A stretch of DNA of 64,000 nucleotides from Jackrogersella multiformis (taxonomy: Eukaryota; Ascomycota; Sordariomycetes; Xylariales; Hypoxylaceae): NCBI GenBank assembly GCA_902806575.1, contig CADCXD010000005.1, forward strand, positions 3,472,001 through 3,536,000, written 5' to 3'. This document shows positions 25,375 through 37,000 of this stretch, piece by piece. The position numbers and the translations under genes were made by a program. The notes beneath the pieces were generated by a model. It ran no database searches, was not told the origin of the DNA, and saw only the letters and a program-made list of their open reading frames with translations. Positions within the stretch are counted from its first letter, which is position 1; each line of letters begins with the position of its first letter.

Positions 25375-25931
25375 ATGTTGGGTAATGGAAGGATGTAGAT
25401 TGTAGTCTAAGACCGAGCTATGGAATTTTTGGACTTAGTATGTTTATTAAAGCTTTGGGGGCAATTTAGTAATGATGATGTTCGGTTCGAAGTGTGGTTT
25501 GGTGAGATCGGTGTAGCTCGTATATATGGGTGTCGTGGGATGAAATTTAATCTAGACTCGAGAAAAGAAAGGGGTGGATGTATCAGGATTTATCCAACGT
25601 GGGAAATCAAGAGGTTCTCGCGAGGGACTCTTACCTGAGGCATAAGTGTGATAATGGATAATGATGGAGTTGGTAACTCTAAAATATATTTTTATCGAAT
25701 AATTATGTATCAGAGTCAGTAAAAGATATTGGTTTTTTTTCTTCAAGCAGAAACGCCCGGTGCCTCGTGGTACTACCGATTCACCACTTTACTACCAGTA
25801 AACTACTAGGTGGGGATAATAGTGTAATTGAGTAGAATTTAACTACACGGCACGTACTAACTTGGTTATACCCAATCAAATCTATAATTCGTGCCCAGGT
25901 CGCCCTATTCTCTAAATCCCCGTCCATTTTG
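25375..25931. other. Convergent 3' interval
   Basis: Between the S28 peptidase (plus) and the Zn2Cys6 factor (minus). No coding region was recognised; short open frames lack domain character. Confidence 0.45.
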
Positions 25932-27593
25932 TTAAAAGCTAATTGGTATACGCACCGTAGGCATATCCCCAGACTCGGTTGGAACCGAGACCACAGAGAC
26001 GAAATTTGCCATCATTTGACGGCGCTCAAACTCCCATTCGGAGCCCACGAAGTAGTATCGCGAAGACGGAGGGATGAATCCTTTCTTGTCTCTCCCCTTG
26101 TGCTCCAAGTCGACAAGAGCCTCCAACGACTTCAGCATCCCTTCGTTGTTCCAGAAGACTTGCCGGTAAGTCAGCTGGTGGAAGAGCTTCAAGGCTCGCC
26201 GCCGCGTCTTCTGGTCGCGGCACTTCGTGATGGTGAACGAGATGATGGGGAATATGTCGATGTCGAGCGTGAATTTCAGGTGCGTAGGCGGCTTTTCGGG
26301 GACGAGCCTCTGGCAGAGCTGTATGACTTCGTGGAAGCTCTGGAGATGCAAATCGTACGTCATGTCGGACCGGTCGAGAAAGCATGACAAGAAGGTCATG
26401 CTGACCAAGGCGGAAGCTTTCATTATGCTCAGCGGATAAAATACCGGCCTGTTTTTCTCCCTCTCGAGCAATGCGTCTAGCACCGGCATCCATTGGCGAA
26501 ACCGCGCCATGAACGTCGACTTTTGCGATACCACCGTCTCCATGTATTCCGGAGGGATGGCTTTTCCGCAGCGCACGCTCATCATAAACAGGCCCACGTC
26601 ATTTTGAAAGGTAGTCCAGCAGCCCCAGATCAACGGCATGGGCGCGTCTATGTCCGGCATCTGCGAATACTGGTTGTCCTCTGTGACCACGGTATACACC
26701 TCTTTCTGCCCGTGGAAGAAAGGAGACAATCCCCACATGATGGTCATCTTGTCGAAGCCTGTTTTCATCTGTACGAGTTGCTGGTCCCAAACTACCGTCT
26801 TCGACTTTACCGCGTCTCGTATGAGAAACGAGCCGTTGAGCATTATCTGGTCGGCCGTAGACATGTTACCTTGCAACACTTCTATCAGAGCGAAAAAGAA
26901 GGTCGAGGTTATGTTCGAGCGGACGGCGTCTTTGGTGATTCCGGCCATGAGCCGCTTTCGACATAAGGAGATGGCTTTCATGTAGTACTGAAGCGATGCT
27001 CGGCCCTCTTTGCATTGCGTTAGGGGAACGGCTGATTCATTTGGGTTGGATAGACCCGAGCTCCGTTCGACCGCCAGCAACATGGCGGCTAGGGCCAAGG
27101 CGGCGTGCCGTATGCAGTCATCCTCTAGCACCTCGCAGAGTATGCCTTTCCAGTATTCTCCTCCGCACCAAGCAGAGATATCGACGGTGATCTGGGACCG
27201 GAAGCGCTCGAAAAACGGAGCGTCGCGATCATTCATCAGATAAGAGGGTGTTAGCGACTGGGGCAACGATATGTTCACCCGGAGCTGCTGCTCCGCCGCG
27301 ACTCTCCGGGGCTGCAAGGACTTCGGCTGCAACCTCGCGGGCTCCGTCGACTTCTTGGACGTCGCCGAGGGCGGCGGATCTTTGCCGCGCTTGGCGTTGG
27401 GGGCTTCGTAGCCGGCGCAGGCTAAGCCCGACTTCTCGCATCGGCTGCAGGACGGCTTCTTCTCATCACACTTCACCCGCCTGTTCTTGCATGTGACGCA
27501 TCCGGTTCGTACTTTTACATGGTTGACCCTCCGCTTGATTGGGGGCTGGTCTCGCTCAATCAGGTTCCAGTACTGGCCCGGCGGCACGGACAT
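25932..27593 (-). CDS. Zn(II)2Cys6 fungal transcription factor (Fungal_trans_2-like)
   Basis: Single-exon 553-residue nuclear regulator. The binuclear zinc cluster is complete: Cys32, Cys35, Cys42, Cys49, Cys52 and Cys59 in CX2CX6CX6CX2CX6C spacing, preceded by a basic stretch. A Pro/Ser/Lys-rich linker (about residues 68-105) leads into an all-helical C-terminal region resembling the Fungal_trans_2 (DUF3468) domain, with hydrophobic patches such as CIRHAALALAAMLLA and ISFTITKCRDQ. Target genes are unknown. The nearest neighbours are a convergent S28 peptidase and, across a 2.8-kb gap, a dehydrogenase, so no local pathway is implied. Length and start (ATG in GGCACGGACATG on the complementary strand) are typical. 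Confidence 0.9.
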   Translation of the reverse strand: MSVPPGQYWNLIERDQPPIKRRVNHVKVRTGCVTCKNRRVKCDEKKPSCSRCEKSGLACAGYEAPNAKRGKDPPPSATSKKSTEPARLQPKSLQPRRVAAEQQLRVNISLPQSLTPSYLMNDRDAPFFERFRSQITVDISAWCGGEYWKGILCEVLEDDCIRHAALALAAMLLAVERSSGLSNPNESAVPLTQCKEGRASLQYYMKAISLCRKRLMAGITKDAVRSNITSTFFFALIEVLQGNMSTADQIMLNGSFLIRDAVKSKTVVWDQQLVQMKTGFDKMTIMWGLSPFFHGQKEVYTVVTEDNQYSQMPDIDAPMPLIWGCWTTFQNDVGLFMMSVRCGKAIPPEYMETVVSQKSTFMARFRQWMPVLDALLEREKNRPVFYPLSIMKASALVSMTFLSCFLDRSDMTYDLHLQSFHEVIQLCQRLVPEKPPTHLKFTLDIDIFPIISFTITKCRDQKTRRRALKLFHQLTYRQVFWNNEGMLKSLEALVDLEHKGRDKKGFIPPSSRYYFVGSEWEFERRQMMANFVSVVSVPTESGDMPTVRIPISF

Positions 27594-28060
27594 GCTGCCT
27601 GGTTTCGGGATGTCTGTCGTCTGATATTCTAGGCCCTAGACCAGTCCTGGCATAATCATAGCTTTGGGAGATGAGAATGGACCGTCGTGTCGGGATATGT
27701 GAATAAGAGAATATGAGTCGGAATAAGAATTATAATTTGACTGGCCAAGTACGACGAGCTTGGAAAAGTTGATGAGAAGATGACGAGTGGTTGAGATGTC
27801 TATTAGCTTACATAAATACTTGAGACCTATATAGCATAGCAGGGCGGACTATTGATGCACATCCGTTAGCACAGCCGGTACCACCAAGGAAAGGCTATTC
27901 GATTATTGATATTTTTAAGGGGTAGAGACTCGATAGTCCACTCTTAGTCGATAAACTGGTAACGATTCGAGATGTTGGAAACTGATGTGGGAATTCCTAA
28001 GTTCGAGTAGCTAGAAGCTTTTACATGATTTGACCCGAACCCTGTCTTCCTATGTCCATA

Positions 28061-28100
28061 CTAGGTACCTTACCGGGTACCTAGGTAGGTACCTAGGTAT
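28061..28100. repeat. CTAGGTACC palindromic repeat cluster
   Basis: Overlapping copies of CTAGGTACC, GGTACCTAGG and TAGGTAGGTACC form a near-palindromic stretch in gene-free DNA. It belongs to the word family scattered throughout this window. Confidence 0.8.
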
Positions 28101-28352
28101 GGATATAAAAAGCAAGCTACCTAAGCACCTAAGTAGGTATCGGCATGATCGGCAACGCCGATGAACAACAACGAAGCGTTATTGTTATGTGTTATGAAAC
28201 TTATAATAATAAGGCTGAAGCTGACGATTTAATGATTTTTATAATACCTAATACTAATAAAAGTTAGTTAAGTTTCTACTTTTAACGCATAACTGCTTGA
28301 TTGGCTATTTTGACCTTTACAATCCTTGGAATTGTTCTATATTCGAGTTACT

Positions 28353-28387
28353 CAGGTAGGTAAGTAGGTAGGTAAGTAGGTAGGTAT
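28353..28387. repeat. (GTAGGTAA/GTAGG) short tandem repeat
   Basis: Alternating GTAGGTAA and GTAGGTAG units, one-sided version of the palindromic TACCTAGGTA family. Confidence 0.8.
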
Positions 28388-28575
28388 CTTCGGTGAGTCA
28401 ATATGTTTTGAAGGGGCTTTAATAGCTGAATCATGTGATTACCTTATCACTTTAGTCATCATTCTTAAAATAGATTTCCGGGTCTTGGTACTGCAGCTCC
28501 GTAACTTCTTACCCAATAAGAAATCAAGTTAAAGTTGGCAGTATGGGATACCCTTGCTAACTTGAAGTCTAGTGC

Positions 28576-28657
28576 TACCTAGCTGCCTACCTAGGTAGCT
28601 ACCTTCGAGTACCTATACGTACCTAGGTACCTAGGCAGCTAGGCAGGAGGTAGGCAC
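28576..28657. repeat. CCTAGGTAGCTACC/ACCTAGGTACC inverted-repeat cluster
   Basis: About 80 bp made almost wholly of CCTA, GGTA and AGCT words with several short inverted repeats (CTACCTAGGTAGCTAC, ACCTAGGTACCTAGG). Confidence 0.8.
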
Positions 28658-30391
28658 ATAGACAGTTAATGTTAAGTTTATTGCCAACTATTAAAACTTT
28701 TAAAACTATTAACTACTACCTAAGTACGTACTTCCTTCTTCCAACTTTCATCATTTTCTTCTTCCTTCGTCAATCAATGCCTCTGCGCTCGTGTCGCTCA
28801 GATTTCATAACCATAACCATCTACAGGCTAAAAGAAACCGATGCGTACTATGTATATGAGTCTAGACTGATATCGCTATATAAGCGAGCCTATACCTATC
28901 GATGTGGTACAGCATCAAGTGATAGAAAGCGAAAACACATATACACATACCCTAAATAGGTATTCGATATGAGACCATTCGATCGAGCCTAGCATCAGAT
29001 TGCGACGTCTCTTACATAATAGTATGCTACGCTAATGAAGCGAAATAGGCCACTCGAACTACTATGAGGTACACTACACTAGAATGCCGAATGTCGTATA
29101 CCGATGTATTATATAAGCCTTCTAAGCCCGAAGGAAGAAGACATCTTACTATTACGGACCTTCTATAGTCTATTGTCATCGCAGCCGATACCATACGTGT
29201 ATACCATAGTACCTAAGACCTAGGTATGAGGTAGGTATTCTAGGCTCAATATAAGGTACCCATCCCCAACCGTGGCGATCCAGGAAATCGGCATTAGATT
29301 ACGATATATATACAGGCTCATCTAAGCTCAATTGTCCTATTGGCAAAGTAGGATAAGAAAGATGACGAACATCGGAGGCTCTCAAAGGCTCACCGGTCTT
29401 AGACAAACGCAGATTGGGCGAGACGGTTTGTTTCAACGCCATGTGGCAGAAAACTACATACATACGACCACATACAACCCCACACTCTACGCAGTACTAT
29501 GTACGCACAGGGTAATATCTAACGAGCATCCAATGAGTGTGAGGCCCTCATTGGTCCGAATTACCAGAAATGGTATCCCGCCGGTTTCTGCCGTTCGCGC
29601 ACACTCTGTACCTAGGTTATGGTTGGTGCGTGCTAGGAAATAAGGAGAAAATAAGGAGAAAACTCTCCAGACTTCCCCACGATGGGTAGGATGGGACAGC
29701 TCGATCATCTTTCCCCTTGTTCATCTTCTATGGCTATTCGTGGTCTCACACACACAGTTTTCTATTTGTGACTTTCAGCTATACATATTCTCCTCGGCGG
29801 CCTAGATTCGGAGATATCCCTTCTACCTTTGCTTGGTCGAACCTTATCAGCGAGATTTCCGGTTAAGGCAGCCTACAGCCGTCTTAGGAGTGCTGTTGGA
29901 GTGTTTTCGAAGCATCGATACCTCAATTTGACCTAGTTATTGATTGCTAGGTAGCGTTGAGCGACGCGGACGCCCCCACATCGTCACGAATCAAGCTAGA
30001 CTGCGGCTTATAACTCCCGCCGCACAATTTGTTTCTCCAAGGCCAAGGCCTCAAGTTCGGCGGTGAAGGGAGCTACTCCGATGTGACGATCCTTACTCAA
30101 GCTGGAGGGCCACACACACACACACGCGCACACACATTCTCTTCACGCACACCCACAACAAACGTGTCCTACCTTGAAGTTATCGTTATTACTAGCCAGT
30201 GCTAGTAGGGTATTGCTGAGACTACCGCCTTGGTTTATTTGTGACTGTTTACCTGTTCACTTCCGCCGCATCCTCCCCTGAGTCCCCTCCATCCCGCCCC
30301 TCCTATTATCAAATATCCGCCACCACACGCGCGCATACAAAATCCATAAAAATCCATAAAACATAGACTGTACATACATACGTAAAACACC

Positions 30392-31776
30392 ATGGCGGAA
30401 CCAACTAACACTCCGATGCCAACGGCGCCGCCGACCCCACGCTCCACCTCCCCCGCACTGACTGCCACGCGCCCCGGCAGCATCACCAGCAGCAGCACAC
30501 TTAGCCCCCCGAAACCGATCGGGATACAGATGTCGACACCCTTGCCCGTGCTAGGGGGTCCTCTAGGGAGTAAGCCCGTCGTCCTGCACATCGGGGACCC
30601 TATCAAGTATAATCCCGACACCTATACGGAATTCACGACACAGTTCGACGTCGTGCGCCCATCCGCCGATGAGCGGCAGAGGCCCGCCTTCATACAGGCA
30701 TTGCGCGAGAAGCGCTGGGGCGAATTCTCGGCTATCTTCCGCCCTTTCTGGGGTACCGGAGGCGAGATGGGTCTTTGGGATGCTGAGCTCATCTCTATGT
30801 TGCCGGATAGCGTGAGGGTTTTTGCGAGCGCTGGGACTGGCTTCGATTGGGCTGACACGCAGTTGCTGGGTGAGAGAGGTATGCATTAATTCACTCAAGT
30901 CTGTCTATATTGGCCTATCAGAAAAGAGCTAGCTATGGATCTTCCTTACTTGTTGCCCTAAAATTCATGTTCAATCTCACGAGCTAGAGGCTGGAGGCTA
31001 GAAGCTAAAAGAGAGAGGGCGCGTTCTAACAAGAAAACACAGGCATATTATACTGTAATGGAGGCCTCGCCGCCGCAGAAGCGGTATCCGACTTCGCCAT
31101 CGCCATGATTATATCGACGTTCCGCGTGCTGCCATACTGCATCTCATCATCCACCACGGCAACCGGCTTCCAAGCGTGCCACGCTAGCGCCACAGCGCGC
31201 TCGCACAACCTGCGCGGGAGCGTGCTGGGTCTCGTCGGCCTCGGCAACATCGGCCAGCAGATCGCGCTTAAGTGCAGCGCCGCCTTCGGGATGGAAATCG
31301 CCTACTACGACGTCGAGCGCAAGCCCGCCGCCCTCGAGCAGAAGCTGCAAGCCCGGTACGCGGATAGCCTCGAGCGGCTCCTGCGCGAGAGCGATTGCGT
31401 CATCCTCTGCACGCCCGCGGGCGCCGGGAAACTGATCAATAGAGATAGCCTCGCGTGGTTCAAGCCCGGCGCGCGCCTCGTGAATGTAGCGCGCGGGTCC
31501 CTGGTCGACGAGGAGGCGCTCGCTGAGGCGCTGGAGCAGGACCGTGTGAGCAATGTCGCGCTTGATGTACACGTCGGCGAACCGAATGTGCATCCACGAC
31601 TGCTGGCGTTTGCCGGGGACAGAGCTATGCTGACGTGTCATAATGCCGGCGGCACCGTCGAGACGCACGTGGGCTTCGAGGAGCTAGCCATGAGGAATAT
31701 CATGGCGGTGATAGCCGGCGAGCAGGCCATCACGCCCATTAATAAGCATTGGTTGAGGAGTAAGGTTGTTTCATGA
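30392..31776 (+). CDS. D-isomer-specific 2-hydroxyacid dehydrogenase (glyoxylate/hydroxypyruvate reductase-like)
   Basis: NAD(P)-dependent oxidoreductase reducing 2-oxoacids such as glyoxylate or hydroxypyruvate; the exact substrate is not readable. Exons 30392-30878 and 31043-31776 (164-bp intron) give 406 residues. The N-terminal 50 residues are Pro/Thr/Ser-rich and extra relative to the family core. The catalytic domain includes GTGFDW; the Rossmann fold has GLVGLGNIGQQIA. The catalytic Arg lies in NVARGS, Glu in HVGEPNVHP, and His in TCHNAGGT, so all three family residues are present, though the last two motifs differ from the common DVYEGEP and TPHIG forms. The gene is GC-rich with a strong C/G third-position preference. 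Confidence 0.9.
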
Positions 31777-32972
31777 CGTACGCCTACGCCTACGCAGAAA
31801 TGTCGAGGGAAATTTGATAGGATGGCTAACCGGTTGATCTTGAAAAACGACGTGCGGCTGCATGGTTTCTAAGAGGCTTGCTTCCTTTTCAGCGAGCGGG
31901 CAAGCGGACAAACAGGCAAGCAAGCATAGGAAATGACATCGTGAGATAATTGGCGCGCGGATTTGCTCGGTCGGGAAATACCCATAGATGGAAACGGAGA
32001 CCGGAGACCGGAGAATGGAGCACGGAGCACGGAGCATCTGTAGATAGGTGGGAATCTTGGGGAGTCAGATGAAGGAAGGAAGGGAAAGGAAAGGAAAGGG
32101 GGGCGGGGATGGTTGCATGATCACGAAGCGATGGCGATGGCGATGGCGAAAGGAACCCCATGCTTGCATTTTCTCCGTATGAAGTTATACCTAACAAGTT
32201 ACCTACCTACCTCGAGTATATACGGTAGTCATGTATCAATGATATTTTTCAGACGGCTCGGAGATGTCGAGAATAGGGAGGGACTACGGCGAGGGCATTC
32301 TAGGTACGTCAAGTTCGTAAACGATACACATCCAGTACTACGCGTGCTGGTAAGCAGGCAGATCGAGTACCGGCTCTAGTCAGATCGCACTTCGCCTCTA
32401 CATTTAGTACGGTCTACGGGTCTATGTGTCATCACTATCAAGCATCTTATTCATATAATACAAACGTGTTTGATTGCGGTTCCCTATGAATCGAAGAATT
32501 ACTAATTAATCGCAGGTTCGTCCTGCGTGAGTGTCATTGACCGCACTGGGCTAACGTCCATCATCCATCCATCCGCCCTACGGACCGGTTCTCGCGAGGG
32601 TAGGATTAGTGAAGTATGCAGGTGGATCTTATGGGTGTCCACCTGTCCAGCGTTGGTGTACGCATCTTCAAACGAGGCGGCCGTTTGGGGCTTCATTTGG
32701 AGTGGGAGATGTGCAAGTCGGTCATTTTCATCGTTCCTTTCCACTTTTTTTTTCCCTTTCCCTTCCCCTTCGTTTGGGTTCGTTTTCCCCTTTTTTGTGG
32801 CTTTTCGGTTCCTTTTCCTTCTCGTTTCTCTTTTCCATGAATAACCACCGATGGTTTCTGTTTTCGTTTTCGTTTTTATTAATGACCATCGATGCATAAG
32901 CTGGTCATACACATACTTCTTCTCTCTCCTCACCTCAAGACGACTATGTCGTGGCAGGCAGTCAAGCACGAC
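31777..32972. other. Convergent 3' interval
   Basis: Between the dehydrogenase (plus) and the surface protein (minus). It contains purine-rich GGAAAGGAAAGG runs near 32070-32100 and T/C-rich runs near 32740-32880. No gene was recognised. Confidence 0.45.
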
Positions 32973-34864
32973 TTACTTAAAGTCGCGCGACAAATCCTCG
33001 GTGGCGGTGAAAGTTCCCTCGGTCATCGACTCGTACTCATCATCATCATCGTCAATTTCTACTTCATAGTCGTCTTCGGCCCCGTAGAAGCTCGAATCAC
33101 CCACCGAGGCCTGCATCAGATCGCGGCTGTCGTCGCGGCTGTCGTCGCCCTCGAACCCGCTGCCCATGGTGTCGGAGCGCGCAATGGTCGACACGTCCGT
33201 CCAGTCCGCCGTGCTGCCCGCTCCCATCATGCCCGGACCCAAGCCCAGACCTAGACCCGCACCCATGCCCATACCCATACCCGGCTGGAAGTGCGACTGC
33301 GACTGCGGCTGCAACTGCGACTGAGCCTCGTACCGTGGCGGGGGCGTGGCGAACGAAGAGCCGGGGGCGCGCTGACGGATCTGGCGCGGCGGGTGCAGGT
33401 AATGCAGCTCGTACGAAGGCGGGCTCTGCTGCTCCGAGCCGTGCACCGCCGCATTCGACGACGGGGCCGATGTGAACGCGCCGCCACCGACCGCCGTGTA
33501 CGTGACGCGGGGGCGGCCGGCGCGGCCGCGCCGCACGACCGCCTGCTGGTCGTACACGCCGTGGCGGTGGTGGCGGTCCGGCGACGGGCGCTCGACCGCG
33601 ACCTCCGCCGCGATCTCCGCCGCAACCTCAGCCTCGGTTGTAGCAGCGAGGGATAGACGCGCGTGCGCGGGCGGGGGCGGGTGAGGGTGCAGGTGCGGCG
33701 AGCGCGCGTGCAGGTACGGGCTGGGCGGCGAGGCGGCGCGCGGCGCCGACGCGTACCGGAAGATGGCGGCGAGCCGGTCGCGGATGGCGCGCAGGTCCTT
33801 GCGCGAGGCGGCGCGGCGCCGCCGCCACCACGCGCCGGCGAACGCGAGGACCAGGAGCCCGAGGAGCCCGCCGACGGAGCCGCCGATGATGGCGCCGAGG
33901 TTGGGTTTGGGGGTCTCGGGCGCGCTGTTGTCGCCGTTGCCGTTGGGGTCTTGCGGGGCCACGTCGCCGAGCAGCTGGGTGGGCGGGCCCGATGTGTGCG
34001 CGGCGTCGCGGACGAAGCCCGGGACGTCGAGCATGGTGACCTCCAGGGAGGCGCGCCAGCAGCGGTACATGGAGCGGCGGGGCGGGTCCGTCCAGAGGTA
34101 CGTCGCGCATTCTGGGTACTCGGTGTCTAGGCTGCTGGGGGGTTAGTCTGGTGGATGGTTACCGCATGTGCACATTGTTGCGATGCTGATTTATTTGGGC
34201 TTAGGCTTGGGCTTGGGTCTAGGTCTGGGTCGAGGAAAGGAGGAATGGAGGAAAGGAGGAGGGGAAAAGGGGAACCAGGGAGAGGAGAAGGGGAATATGA
34301 AGAGGAAGAGGAAGAGGAAGAGGAAGAGGAAGAGGAAGAGGAAGGGAGTTAAGGAAAGGAGAATACATACCAGCATCCGGTCGACATGTCGTTGTTCACG
34401 CAAGAGCCGCTCTGATACGCGTCGAAGTCAAGACACGTGGAGTAGAAAGGCGAGAACGTGTCCGAGACACAGCCGACGATGTGGTTTGCGTTCGTGGCGC
34501 AAGTACCGACACCACCACAGGTGAAGGGTTCAGCTGGATATATGTGTTAGCCGTGACAAGTCCAAGTCGAGGCGATTCAGGAACACTTACAAGAACGACC
34601 AGAGATCCAACCGCAGGTCTCACCGTCAATCCATTCCGTAACGGCGGAACGCGCCTTGAGAAGATCAAGCTCGCCCTCAAGTAGAGCAAGGCCCGGGGCC
34701 GTAGTGGTCTTAGGAGCCCAGCTGGTATGGACTTGATGGGGGATAGAGGTGGTCTTTTGTGGAAGAGACATGCCACGACCATCGCCACTGTCAGACCAGC
34801 GGAACCATTCCGCGCCGACGACGCAGCACAAGGCCGCGAAGATCAGCAGCATAGTGGATCGCAT
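32973..34864 (-). CDS. Single-pass cell-surface protein with Cys-rich ectodomain
   Basis: Three exons, 34864-34591, 34533-34371 and 34134-32973, give 532 residues. Layout: signal peptide (MRSTMLLIFAALCCVVGA), extracellular region of about 260 residues with a Cys-rich segment (TCGGVGTC, HIVGCVSD, STCLDF, SGSC, STGC, PECATY, YRCW), a transmembrane helix IIGGSVGGLLGLLVLAFAGAWW followed by RRRR, and a long cytoplasmic tail. The tail is low-complexity: His/Pro-rich, then Gln/Ser-rich, a GMGMGMGAGLGLGLGPG run, and an acidic end. This architecture is common in filamentous ascomycete surface or wall-sensor-like proteins; no named family is claimed. The last intron has a CAGCAG tandem acceptor, allowing two products differing by one Ser, and carries a long pyrimidine tract. 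Confidence 0.8.
34300..34345. repeat. (AGGAAG)n hexanucleotide repeat inside an intron
   Basis: About seven AGGAAG units on the plus strand, CTTCCT on the transcribed minus strand. It lies in the 236-bp second intron (34370-34135) of the surface-protein gene, near its 5' splice site. Confidence 0.85.
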
Positions 34865-37000
34865 GGTTGTAGAGTGATGGGCGCGAAACGCGATAAAATA
34901 GGGTATGATGGATGGGTTTTTGGAAGGGGAATGCAGGTGTACACTACCTCTAATCGTTCTCCGGCAGGCGAAGAACTACAAGCGAGGTAATAATGCTAGG
35001 GTTTATGCGATGGAGGTATATGTGTAGACAAGCTTGAGGGGTATGAGTAAGGGAGCTGGAGTGTTTGAGTAACTTGCCTAGATCTGGAGTTCTGAGCGTG
35101 TTGGTCTAGAGAAGGATGGAGAAAAGAAAATTGCAAGTTGGAAATGTGTGAGAGGAAATGTTTTAAGATGAGAAGAAACGTGGGGTTTGTGGGAAGAGAA
35201 AGAATACCTCACAGCTTGGGTACTTGGGTAGTTTTCGATAGAAACAGAGCTTGGCCAAAGCCGGGCGGGAGCAGAGGAGATTACGGGGCAGGCATCTCCG
35301 TGGCGGTGAGGGTGCCGGGACGATGGACGGAGGCGGATGACGATGTCGACATCGAAGGGTTGGTGTCGTTAGTTGGCAGCCCCGGCGATATAAGCCGGCG
35401 GCGGAGAGAAATCCTGGTTGAGACGAGAGCCAGCCGGGGTTTGGAGTCTTGGGCGAGACGAGCTCAATTCTTATGATAGAGTCCGGCCTGCCACATACCG
35501 GGACGCAGATGTCACACTACCGGAAGAAAGGCAGGGATCGAAGAACTGGGACGACTATCTGAACAAGGGGCAGGCCATGTTGAGTTTACCACCAGGCTAC
35601 GGATACTACTGAGCCGATTATTGTTCAGGGGATGAGCAGGCCAAGAGCTGTCGTTTTCCTGCTGACTGCCTGTGAGACATTGGACCAATAGGCCACCAAT
35701 GGGAACAGGCTATGCTGGTCAAGTGCACATTGCTATAAGGCGAAGGGTAGCCAAGCTGTTAGGAGACAGTCTTCTCTGTACACAGCTCTGCATGGTTATA
35801 CTAGTTCGAGGCCGGAGTCAGTCTCGGACGTAGGACACGCCACCCGGCTGGCTTGCTGGGATGGAACACCATGTGGTGATGCTAGATCATGCTGTGTGAC
35901 AGTTTCATTGAGATATACTTGGGAACGAACACGTCAGCCCTGCCAACTTTGTGGGCTTTCACAGATGCCGGCCCCCCTTGATGATTCTCTGAAGATGGCC
36001 TTTGGGTGTTGAGACTTCTCTCACTGCTTTTGTTCATGGATGTTATAAGTAATATGCGCTTCTTGGGGCATTTAGCTCACGTTGGGGGTCTGATGTCCTA
36101 CTAGGACTTGTCACATTGAAAGTTGATTGATCATTAGGGGGTGGAAGAAAACAATCTGGGATATCTGATAGGTATTATGTTTTAAGTACCTAGGTAGGTT
36201 GATAGGCAAGTAGGCAGCTTAGAGACGTTGAGAGACTCATAGATCTGTCATAACAAGAATGAAGGGGTTGATGAGAAAGAAATAATACTCTTTGAATACC
36301 CTAGGTACATAATGTGACCAAATCTCATATAAGAAGCATATATGGTCTATCCGCCTTATCATACCTTACCCTACTTTAGAAGCCATCATGGAGTTATCAT
36401 TTAAGGACATAAGAGTTGGGGAAATCCTACACCTTAAAAGGGAAGTCAAGGTCCCTCGCCCACCAATCAGACGGGATCAAGCTCGAATGCGTCGTTTCGG
36501 GTCCTGCTGATCCAGGAAAGGGACCTAGCCACACTAGTAATAACGGATTGGGGCAAATTGCTTAGAAATATTTCAATAAGACTTTGCTGTTGTTGCAGGA
36601 TGTATTTAATTATGTATAGGCACAATTAGCAGTCGTATATTTGATAACCAAAGCTTCGCGAGGCCCTTATTGTCTAGCGTTTTCGAAAATCCTTAAATTC
36701 AAAAGCGTTACCGTAACAAAAGGACATCTGGGGAGGATATTACCTGAAAGCATTGCCCCAGCATTGACTCTCTCTGAGTCTTGTTCCCCATTTTCCTAAT
36801 CCTTTACATGATATAACCGTCGTCCAATACTCACTAACGCCTAGCTTTAGAGCCATTCCGATTGGACCTACGCCCGTGGCATGCCAAGTTACCCTAAGAA
36901 ATGAATATCAAGATGCCTTTGGCTTCTTACGAATTAGCCTAACCGTAAAAAAGTCAACCGTAGACTCTAGGTTGGCCATGGGATGTCTTTGATCTAGGTT
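34865..37000. other. Gene-free interval
   Basis: Upstream of the surface protein and downstream of Rtt109. Plus-strand frames at 35138-35612 are open but lack any recognisable domain and have no partner exon, so they were not called. Confidence 0.45.

Larger units (their letters stand above)
27594..30391. other. Gene-free divergent interval rich in TACCTAGGTA elements
   Basis: 2.8 kb without a supportable gene. Dense arrays of TAGGTACC/CCTAGGTA words lie at 28061-28100, 28353-28387 and 28576-28657. A CA/CG microsatellite lies at about 30111-30136, roughly 260 bp upstream of the dehydrogenase start. The left part holds the Zn2Cys6 factor promoter. Confidence 0.5.

Noticed and set aside
26493..26966. 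157-residue plus-strand frame inside the Zn2Cys6 gene
   Set aside because: Antisense His/Arg-rich shadow of a complete single-exon regulator.
33251..34130. Long open frames on the plus strand and in other minus frames across the surface-protein gene
   Set aside because: They are shadows of a GC-rich coding exon: Arg/Ala/Gly-rich, no domain, and the minus-strand gene has a complete signal peptide, Cys-rich region and TM helix.
35138..35612. Plus-strand frames of 64 and 112 residues
   Set aside because: Open but with no recognisable motif, intron or homologous look; more likely chance frames in a moderately GC-rich stretch.
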